From Balneolaceae bacterium SMO_bin1 (GTDB lineage Bacteria > Bacteroidota > Rhodothermia > Balneolales > Balneolaceae), in assembly GCA_003123965.1 (NCBI GenBank), contig NNSL01000465.1, forward strand, positions 1 to 6,723: a stretch of 6,723 bases of DNA. The letters run 5' to 3'. Below the pieces are notes generated by a model. The model was not told where the DNA came from and did not search any database. It saw only the letters and a list, made by a program, of their open reading frames with translations. Positions within the stretch are counted from its first letter, which is position 1. Each line of letters begins with the position of its first letter. Positions 1 to 5,086 of the stretch are shown here, in pieces. Both the position numbers and the translations under genes were made by a program.

Positions 1-962
1 TTAGTCAAAACGTTATCTTCGACACCGAATATTACCGAACCATTTATATTGGGTGTTCCTTTTGAATCAAAATTGTACGCATTTTCAAAAATTACAAGGC
101 CATTAAATTCGAACTTTCCCCTTAGATCTAATTGACCCTCTAATTCAAGCTCACCACCACTTTTAATTATTAATATACCATAACCAATTCCATTACTCTG
201 TATTTTAGTTGGGTGCTCAACTATAAATATACCGGGATCTGTTTCAGACCCAAGATTATCATTATATGTGCCGCCATCTAAAAATTCGGCGCCGGGTTGG
301 CTGGAAAGGTTGTCAATTAATTCAGACATCTCAGAAAAGTTAATACTATTATCAACTTTCGCGGCTGGATTGCCGCTAATATTCCCGTTCTGGTAGGCTT
401 TAGTTAAGGCGATGTCTTGGTCAATATCGTTCTGATTTGGGACAGTTATACCTGGGGCATTCATCTGACAATCTCCTGTATCGTCTATTCCATTAACTGT
501 AGTGCTGTTGCTATTCATTGTAAAGTCAACATTTCCATTGGCAACACTAATTGCAGATACAAAGTCGGGCAATAAGCTCTGTTTTTGGCTAACATCAAAC
601 GTAGCTACAACTTGGTGTTCAACATCATTGTAAGTGGATTTTGAAGTAACAGTTATAATTTCGGTATCTTCTCCACCAATAACTTCGGTACTTTCCATTA
701 CGGTAAGTTCAAGATTAGCTTCGTCGGTATTCATAGAAATCTTACTAAACTCTTCATTGTCAGGCTCGCCGTCGGATTTTCTGTTATTGTATTCCTCAAT
801 CGCTAATTGTACGCCAGTATGCGCAGTATTTTTAGCCATTGCCATACTGTGACTATTCACATTACGCTCGTCCATTGCTTTACTTTGGCTGTTCATACCG
901 ATAAAGGTGTAGCTTAAAGCCACCATCACCGCAGCCAGCGTTATAAGTAGTGCTCGTCCCAT
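1..962 (-). CDS. PilX-like pseudopilin with beta-helix-like C-terminal region (3' end cut by window edge)
   Basis: Reading leftward from the ATG at 962, the frame stays open for 320 codons to the window edge, so the C-terminus is missing. Residues 4-22 form one hydrophobic segment (ALLITLAAVMVALSYTFIG), followed by a polar helix to about residue 60 (VQLAIEEY). This is the N-terminal layout of PilX-type minor pseudopilins. A middle beta-rich domain follows. Residues about 260-315 are a run of short hydrophobic/Gly/Asn strands (GYGILIIKSGGELELEG, FEFNGLVIF), like the right-handed beta-helix or polymer-forming tails seen on some PilX-related surface proteins. Expected role, by inference only: a membrane-anchored, periplasm- or surface-exposed component of a type IV pilus-like fibre. 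There is no canonical leader (Gly followed by F-T-L-I-E). It is the third gene of a run with 975-1562 and 1562-2086, starting 12 nt after the previous stop. Codons look AT-rich: the first 60 bases are about 37% GC. Confidence 0.72.
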   Translation of the reverse strand, partial: MGRALLITLAAVMVALSYTFIGMNSQSKAMDERNVNSHSMAMAKNTAHTGVQLAIEEYNNRKSDGEPDNEEFSKISMNTDEANLELTVMESTEVIGGEDTEIITVTSKSTYNDVEHQVVATFDVSQKQSLLPDFVSAISVANGNVDFTMNSNSTTVNGIDDTGDCQMNAPGITVPNQNDIDQDIALTKAYQNGNISGNPAAKVDNSINFSEMSELIDNLSSQPGAEFLDGGTYNDNLGSETDPGIFIVEHPTKIQSNGIGYGILIIKSGGELELEGQLDLRGKFEFNGLVIFENAYNFDSKGTPNINGSVIFGVEDNVLT

Positions 963-969
963 AGTAGTA

Positions 970-973
970 CCTC
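970..973 (-). promoter_or_regulatory. Shine-Dalgarno site of the PilX-like gene
   Basis: On the minus strand a GAGG lies 7 nt before the ATG at 962, inside the 12-nt gap after the upstream stop codon. It fixes the start at 962 rather than at the in-frame Met13 or Met23, which would cut into the hydrophobic segment. It is one of the few clear Shine-Dalgarno sites in the window. Confidence 0.6.
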
Positions 974-974
974 G

Positions 975-1562
975 TTAGTTGCCTAAATTTTTAGGAGTAA
1001 ATGTTTTTTCCAACGGCGAACGAATATATTTGCTTCCGCCATTTCTTGTACCCATTGCTTCTTTGCTTGAAATGACCATCTCAACTTTTATATGCCGGAT
1101 ATCATTTAGCTGTCCACTGGGCACCGGAGTGGCTAGCTCGTTAAAATCTTTATCCATGTAAGTGATCTCAAATGAAGTAACCCCAACATTCATATTGGTT
1201 ACGTCACCGCTAATTGTACGTTGGAGCGGATGCGCATCAGGATTTGTGCTAGAACTAAGCGACGTGCTGGAATCATAAAACCATTCAACTACTTCAGTTG
1301 ATCCTGAATTGTCAATATTACTTTCAAATCTAATACGATTACTTTCTGCGATTGTAATGGCATTGGGAATTTTTTCAAAGCGGTCGTACCCAATTTTCTG
1401 GAAATCATGTGAAAGAATTTCCGACACCGTCTTAACGTGTTGCTGGGTCATCTGGCGCATGGTCAGTTCGTTTGAGCTTTGGCCCACATTCATGTTCATG
1501 AATAATATGGCCAGCAGCAGCAGCCCCCCAATGATGTAGCTTATAACAATTCCGGTATCCAT
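975..1562 (-). CDS. PilW/GspJ-like minor pseudopilin, putative (195 aa)
   Basis: The product has a single N-terminal hydrophobic segment (residues about 5-22), a long polar helix (about 27-55), then a beta-rich domain. LSHDFQKIGYD at 50-60 corresponds to the helix end seen in PilW/GspJ-type minor pseudopilins. The alternation later on (VEWFYD, LQRTISG, VTSFEITYMD, DIRHIKVEMVISS) follows their usual C-terminal pattern, in which a residue-type check of the reading precedes a last strand. This is pattern-based recognition, not an alignment. The likely place is the inner membrane/periplasm, at the tip or priming complex of a pilus. The start ATG at 1560-1562 overlaps the upstream TAA as TAATG, so translation is probably coupled. 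Oddity: Asp2, Thr3 and Gly4 precede the helix without a positively charged leader or the Glu at +5 that prepilin peptidase substrates carry. A TadE/TadG-like pseudopilin is the main alternative. Confidence 0.68.
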   Translation of the reverse strand: MDTGIVISYIIGGLLLLAILFMNMNVGQSSNELTMRQMTQQHVKTVSEILSHDFQKIGYDRFEKIPNAITIAESNRIRFESNIDNSGSTEVVEWFYDSSTSLSSSTNPDAHPLQRTISGDVTNMNVGVTSFEITYMDKDFNELATPVPSGQLNDIRHIKVEMVISSKEAMGTRNGGSKYIRSPLEKTFTPKNLGN

Positions 1563-2086
1563 TAGTTTTTAGTCTTATAATAACGTTGCAGGTATTCCAG
1601 CTGTACCTGTTTATTATTGTTGTCAAGGTAATCGCTGGTTACAGTGACGCGCATTTTTTTGAAGTGAGTAGGATTTGTCTTGCTGCCTTTGGCTATGTCA
1701 TAATTGTTGCCGGCAGAGACGTACGCTACATCCACGTCCATCATAAATGTATCTTCACCTAACTCTGTATCGAATGAAACATCGTTTAAAGTGTCATAGT
1801 CGTCAAAGTCATCAAAATCCTTGCGATTGTTTCCTTCTTCAGATTCGATGGCAGTGAATTCTTCCGGTGTTTTTAGGGGAACCATGCTATCCGTGGTAGC
1901 CTCATCAAATGACTTGCTTTGGGCTTCTTCAATAATATTCTGCGCCAAGGTAACAGCAATACCTTCTGCTTCCGATTCCACTTCCTTCATTGAATTGGAG
2001 AGGATCATGCGATTGGAGGTGAGCAATATCAGTGAAAAAATGATAATTGCGCCTATAGTTTGTAGGACTTCCGAAAAGCCAGCCAT
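1562..2086 (-). CDS. PilV/GspI-like minor pseudopilin, putative (174 aa)
   Basis: This is the first gene of the leftward cluster. Residues about 8-24 are a hydrophobic helix (LQTIGAIIIFSLILLTS), continued by an amphipathic helix through AEGIAVTLAQNIIEEAQ (40-56), as in PilV/GspI-type minor pseudopilins, where this stretch forms the alpha1 helix. A strongly acidic patch, DFDDFDDYD, lies at 90-98. The C-terminal part (HFKKMRVTVTSDYL and after) gives the closing beta strands. AGFSE at residues 2-6 looks like a worn prepilin junction (Gly then Phe), but the Glu is at +3 instead of +5 and no basic leader precedes it, so cleavage is doubtful. The start at 2086 has no Shine-Dalgarno; the leader is A/T rich. 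The function is inferred from the architecture and from its neighbours, which are PilW- and PilX-like in the same order as in Pseudomonas minor pilin operons. Confidence 0.66.
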   Translation of the reverse strand: MAGFSEVLQTIGAIIIFSLILLTSNRMILSNSMKEVESEAEGIAVTLAQNIIEEAQSKSFDEATTDSMVPLKTPEEFTAIESEEGNNRKDFDDFDDYDTLNDVSFDTELGEDTFMMDVDVAYVSAGNNYDIAKGSKTNPTHFKKMRVTVTSDYLDNNNKQVQLEYLQRYYKTKN

Positions 2087-2392
2087 TTGTAGTAATTTAA
2101 AAAGTTGTACGCCCTAAATTTTATGAGCGCCTATCAATATAATTATTATTTGCAATTTTAAAAATATTTACATTGGGGCGCATATAGAATTTTCTAACGA
2201 TTAATACGGTAACATGCACTATATGGTTTTATTTCATTAGCAATAATAACGGATATAAAAGGTGGCATGGTATGCTTAAAAGCCTTGAATTTAGATGGAA
2301 ACTGGTGAAAGAGGTGGTTAGGAAAGTCTTTATATGATGCAATAATCCGTTATATTTGCACATCGAAAAAATACTAAGAAAAGCAGCTAAGT
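2087..2392. other. Divergent intergenic region between the pseudopilin cluster and rfbD
   Basis: This AT-rich stretch of 306 bases separates two oppositely oriented transcription units, so it should hold both promoters. The plus-strand one is visible at 2329-2358. For the minus strand I see only weak candidates: TAAAATTG, one base off the TAnnTTTG pattern but without a TTG 19 nt before it, and a sigma70-like TTTTTA-N17-TATATT. Neither is good enough to call. Short open frames here do not look like genes. No terminator, tRNA or repeat array was seen. Confidence 0.6.
2329..2358 (+). promoter_or_regulatory. Bacteroidota-type promoter for rfbD-rfbC
   Basis: TATATTTG at 2351-2358 is an exact match to the -7 element TAnnTTTG known from Bacteroidota primary sigma factors. 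A TTT (consensus TTG) stands at 2329-2331 with the expected 19-nt spacing. The leader to the TTG start codon would be roughly 30 nt, A-rich, and without a clear Shine-Dalgarno. The match is seen in sequence; its use as a promoter is inferred. Confidence 0.5.
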
Positions 2393-3273
2393 TTGAAGAT
2401 TCTCCTTTTTGGTGCATCCGGGCAGTTGGGAAAAGAGTGGCAGCATGCACTGGCGCAGCAAGAAGACCGGCATTTGCTCATTCCTTACACTTCAGGTCAG
2501 TTAGATATTACCAACCAAAATGAAGTACTGCACGAACTTGAGGAAGAGCAGCCCGATGTAGTAGTAAATTGCGCGGCCTATACCAAGGTTGACCAAGCCG
2601 AGGAGGAGGCCGACAAAGCATTTGAGGTGAATGCCGAGGCCGTTAAAAAAATGGCCCGCGCCTGCGAAGAGCGCGATATAAAACTGGTGCACTTTTCTAC
2701 TGATTACATTTTCGCAGGAAAAAAGATGATCGCAATCGTTTTCCGAACGGATATCCCGAGCATCATCAAGCAGATCCCATCAACAAATATGGGCAAACGA
2801 AGTGGCAGGGCGAACAGGCGATACGCGAAGCAGGCGAAAATCATTTAATAATACGGGTCTCGTGGTTATGCGGTGCGCATGGCAGTAATTTTGTAAACAC
2901 AATGCTGCGGCTGGCCAAAAGCCGGGACCGATTGCAGATTGTTGATGATCAAATTGGGAGCCCTACATTTGCCCGCCCGCTGGTGGAAAATACACTTAAT
3001 TTGATTGCGCAGTCTTGCATGGGTACGTATCACTACACATCAACAGGAACAATTAGCTGGGCTGATTTTGCTGAAGCTATTTTTTCAATTACAAATGAAA
3101 ATGTTGAGATTGAGCGGATACCATCATCGGAATACCAAACGAAAGCCAGGCGGCCATTTTTTTCCAAGTTGAGTACCAATAAAATCGCCGACGTGAAGGG
3201 TTGCCATATTATCAACTGGCAAAAGGGTTTAGAAGCATTATTAAAGCAAATTGACCATATAGAAAAATTGTAA
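2393..3273 (+). pseudogene. rfbD: dTDP-4-dehydrorhamnose reductase, split by a -1 frameshift
   Basis: RfbD/RmlD reduces dTDP-4-dehydro-L-rhamnose with NAD(P)H, the last step of dTDP-L-rhamnose synthesis, in the cytoplasm. The start must be the TTG at 2393, because an in-frame TAA stands at 2375-2377 with no other start between; it gives MKILLFGASGQLG. Frame one holds the Rossmann motif GASGQLG (7-13), VVNCAAYTKVDQAEE and HFSTDYIFAGKK (100-111), then runs out of family sequence at the A6 run 2719-2724 and stops at 2846-2848. The family continues in the -1 frame from GAT at 2725: RNRFPNGYPE, the catalytic YxxxK (Y133/K137 in the joined protein, in NKYGQTKWQGE), LIIRVSWLCGAHG, VDDQIGSPTFA, ending at TAA 3271-3273. 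The joined product is 293 aa, normal for the family. The upstream part alone lacks YxxxK, so it should be inactive unless slippage occurs or the break is a sequencing error. rfbC overlaps the stop by 1 nt. Confidence 0.88.
2719..2725 (+). other. A AAA AAG slippery heptamer at the rfbD frameshift point
   Basis: In the frame of the rfbD start, the codons read GGA AAA AAG, so the bases 2719-2725 form A AAA AAG in the phase used by the -1 slippery site of E. coli dnaX. A -1 shift here places GAT at 2725 as the next codon, which is exactly where family homology resumes. No convincing stem-loop at the usual 5-9 nt distance and no Shine-Dalgarno about 10 nt upstream were seen. Loss of one A from an ancestral A7 coding Gly-Lys-Lys would create the same heptamer by chance. 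Confidence 0.45.
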
Positions 3274-3821
3274 TGGAATATACGCACACAGAAATTGAAG
3301 ACGTTTTGCTGATTAAACCCAGCGTGTTCACCGATGATCGGGGTTTTTTCTTTGAGAGTTACCGGCGCAGTAATTTTACAGGTCAGGGCATGAATGTGCA
3401 GTTTGTGCAAGATAACGTGTCCTATTCGCAGCAAAACACCTTGCGCGGGCTGCATTACCAAATCGAAAACCCGCAGGACAAATTATTAATGGTTTTGCAG
3501 GGTGAAATTTTAGATGTAGCCGTTGATTTGCGGCAGTCGTCTGATACATTTGGTCAGCATGTGAGCCGCGTGCTTTCAGCTAAAAACAAGCATCAGCTGT
3601 TTGTACCCAAGGGCTTTGCCCACGGATTTTTGGTTCTATCAAAGAATGCACTGGTTCATTATAAATGCAGTGATTACTACAATGCAGAGGGTGAACGCGG
3701 CCTAAAATGGAACGACCCGGCGCTGGGCATTCAGTGGAATATCAGCGATCCTATTTTATCGGACAAAGACCGGCAAAACCCGGTGCTCGAAAATATTCCC
3801 GCCCACGATTTATTTGAATGA
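3273..3821 (+). CDS. rfbC: dTDP-4-dehydrorhamnose 3,5-epimerase
   Basis: RfbC/RmlC epimerises dTDP-4-dehydro-6-deoxy-D-glucose at C3 and C5, giving the substrate of RfbD; it is a cytoplasmic cupin dimer. The 182-aa length is normal. Visible family landmarks are DDRGFFFESYR (21-31), QDNVSYS (46-52), TLRGLHYQ (56-63) with the catalytic base His61, PQDKLLMVLQGEILDVAVDLR (start 67), FVPKGFAHGF (110-119), Tyr130 in VHYKCSDYY as the probable catalytic acid, and LKWNDPALGIQW. No key residue is missing. The ATG at 3273-3275 overlaps the rfbD stop as TAATG, implying translational coupling. If rfbD really stops early at 2848, ribosomes would not reach this coupled start unless they shift frame or initiate independently. 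The product probably feeds rhamnose into lipopolysaccharide or another surface glycan; rfbA and rfbB must lie elsewhere. Confidence 0.95.
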   Translation: MEYTHTEIEDVLLIKPSVFTDDRGFFFESYRRSNFTGQGMNVQFVQDNVSYSQQNTLRGLHYQIENPQDKLLMVLQGEILDVAVDLRQSSDTFGQHVSRVLSAKNKHQLFVPKGFAHGFLVLSKNALVHYKCSDYYNAEGERGLKWNDPALGIQWNISDPILSDKDRQNPVLENIPAHDLFE

Positions 3822-3845
3822 TTTTGAACGCCATTCATCCTTAAG

Positions 3846-4457
3846 CTAATAAAGTGGTTGCCTTTTAGGCTTGTGCTCTTCTTGCCACGATTTAAATATA
3901 ACTTCGGTATGAAATTCACCGTTTTCGCCCATCGGATCTATCTCTTCAGGTAATTGCTGTATAAAGCGCTGGTTGTACAACTCACCGGGGCGAATATACT
4001 TTCTGTAATCATCGTCCACGGATGTGATTTTCACTTCAATTGGTTTTAACAACAATACGGGAAGCAAATCGTGCAATGATTTCTCCCAAATGGGAAACAG
4101 GCAATTGTAGCCCATCGGCTCAAATTGCTGCTCACGCCATTCCTTAATATCCTGCAGATGCCAGTCGCCAAACACCAAATGTTCAACGCCGGTGTCTTGA
4201 TTCTTTAGTGCATTACCTACATTGTTGAGGTAAATGTCGTTTGGGCATTCGCTGGGCAGCGGAACCAAAATCAGTTCCAGGTCGAGTGCGCCCGCCTGTT
4301 TTTGAATATTTTCGACGGGAATTTGCTGATGGGGCACAAGCTGCCTGTCATCATCAAAAGTGGTGAGCAGTTTTAGTTTACGATCGGGATATTGCCGCCG
4401 ATAAAACTCATGGGCCAGGTAGGCATCTTTGCCGCCGCTCCAGAATAATACATCCAT
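3846..4457 (-). CDS. PP-loop ATPase, DUF71/Dph6-like (ATP_bind_4) family
   Basis: The N-terminus MDVLFWSGGKDAY carries the PP-loop SGGKD (7-11), which binds ATP pyrophosphate in adenylating enzymes. The middle motif LVFGDWHLQDIKEWRE and the C-terminal GEFHTE (180-185, in GENGEFHTEV) are the hallmarks of the family that includes eukaryotic and archaeal diphthine-ammonia ligase. Bacteria lack diphthamide, so the bacterial members have another, mostly unknown substrate; 'diphthine-ammonia ligase' should not be taken as its function here. I start at the ATG 4455-4457 (203 aa), because the PP-loop then sits at the usual distance from Met1. A TTG four codons upstream (4467-4469) is the alternative. 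Neither has a Shine-Dalgarno. It converges on rfbC with a 24-base gap and diverges from the EVE-domain gene. Confidence 0.85.
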   Translation of the reverse strand: MDVLFWSGGKDAYLAHEFYRRQYPDRKLKLLTTFDDDRQLVPHQQIPVENIQKQAGALDLELILVPLPSECPNDIYLNNVGNALKNQDTGVEHLVFGDWHLQDIKEWREQQFEPMGYNCLFPIWEKSLHDLLPVLLLKPIEVKITSVDDDYRKYIRPGELYNQRFIQQLPEEIDPMGENGEFHTEVIFKSWQEEHKPKRQPLY

Positions 4458-4501
4458 TTGCTGAGCCAATTGTAGGCGTTTTAAATTCTGATTTCTGATT
4501 T

Positions 4502-4518
4502 GTGAATCCTATATTCAC
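4502..4518. promoter_or_regulatory. Perfect inverted repeat in a divergent promoter region, possible operator
   Basis: GTGAAT (4502-4507) and ATTCAC (4513-4518) are perfect complements separated by five bases. The repeat lies between the divergent PP-loop and EVE genes, 33 bases before the EVE start, where a dimeric regulator could reach both promoters. The half-sites are spaced differently from a CRP/FNR box (TGTGA-N6-TCACA). Function is inferred from position and symmetry only. Confidence 0.3.
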
Positions 4519-4542
4519 CATGCTAATAAATATGAATATAAC
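4514..4542 (+). promoter_or_regulatory. Candidate sigma70-like promoter of the EVE-domain gene
   Basis: TTCACC (4514-4519), a 17-nt spacer, then TATAAC (4537-4542) resemble -35 and -10 boxes. The -10 box lies only 9 bases before the ATG, which would give an almost leaderless mRNA. The region is AT-rich, so such a match could occur by chance. The -35 would overlap the inverted repeat at 4502-4518. Confidence 0.25.
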
Positions 4543-4551
4543 ACTAAAATA

Positions 4552-5028
4552 ATGAGTGATACACAATACTGGCTGATGAAATCAGAACCGTATGTTTTCA
4601 GCATTGATGACCTGAAGGAAACCGACAGTGAACCGTGGGATGGAATCCGCAATTACGAAGCCCGTAACACCATGCGCGACGACATGAACGTGGGTGACAA
4701 AGTGCTGTTTTATCACTCAAATGTTCGTCCGCCGGTTATAGCAGGTACCATGGAGGTAGCCAGCGAGCCCTATCCCGACCCCACGCAGTTTGATCCCGAA
4801 TCGGAATATTTTGATGAAAAAAGCAGTGAGGAAGATCCTACCTGGCACCTTGTTGATGTGAAATTTTTGCAGAAGTTTGATGAGCCGGTAACCCGCGATG
4901 CCATTAAAAAAGAACCTGAATTGCAGGATATGGTACTTCTGAACCGCTTTCGATTATCCATCACTCCGGTAACCGAAGCCGAATGGAACAAAATTCATGA
5001 AATGGCCGGTGCAGACCCAACAAAGTAG
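4552..5028 (+). CDS. EVE domain-containing protein (THYN1-like)
   Basis: This 158-aa protein is almost wholly one EVE domain, a PUA-like fold related to YTH and ASCH domains that is thought to bind modified bases in DNA or RNA. The family signature is very clear: YWLMKSEPYVFSIDDL (6-21), WDGIRNYEARNTMRD (29-43), the strand KVLFYHSN and then PPVIAGTMEVASEPYPDPTQFD, with WHLVDVKF and LLNRFRLSI later. The length is usual for stand-alone EVE proteins. It is a stand-alone form without a fused nuclease or helicase, so it is more like the housekeeping-type members than the ones built into modification-dependent restriction systems. The exact substrate is unknown. The start ATG at 4552 has an A-rich leader and no Shine-Dalgarno. 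The next gene starts 58 bases after its stop, in the same direction. Confidence 0.93.
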   Translation: MSDTQYWLMKSEPYVFSIDDLKETDSEPWDGIRNYEARNTMRDDMNVGDKVLFYHSNVRPPVIAGTMEVASEPYPDPTQFDPESEYFDEKSSEEDPTWHLVDVKFLQKFDEPVTRDAIKKEPELQDMVLLNRFRLSITPVTEAEWNKIHEMAGADPTK

Positions 5029-5086
5029 CCAAACTTCAATTTGATACTCATAATTCTACCAACACGTGATTAGCGACGAGTCGAGC

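Noticed and set aside
1821..2117. Plus-strand open frame of 98 codons opposite the first pseudopilin-like gene.
   Set aside because: It is antisense; the minus-strand frame has the transmembrane and pilin-like layout and the coupled downstream start.
2246..2353. 9-bp inverted repeat (ATAACGGAT at 2246-2254 and ATCCGTTAT at 2345-2353), one arm touching the rfbD promoter.
   Set aside because: Arms are 90 bases apart and such a match is not rare in about 300 AT-rich bases; no further support for an operator.
2902..3273. A separate 123-aa gene starting at the ATG 2902.
   Set aside because: Family homology to RfbD extends upstream of it in the same frame to 2725, including the YxxxK motif, so it is the 3' part of the broken rfbD.
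3033..3461. Minus-strand open frame of 142 codons opposite rfbD and rfbC.
   Set aside because: It lies wholly antisense to two genes with clear family motifs and its translation matches nothing recognisable.
3815..3837. TGAATG and CATTCA inverted repeat (6-bp stem, 11-base loop) across the end of rfbC, a possible bidirectional terminator between converging genes.
   Set aside because: The stem is short and AT-rich, overlaps the rfbC stop codon, and has no T-run on either side.
4501..4519. CRP/FNR-like box (TGTGA ... TCACC) before the EVE gene.
   Set aside because: The half-sites are nine bases apart instead of six, and the right half is imperfect; kept only as an unassigned inverted repeat.
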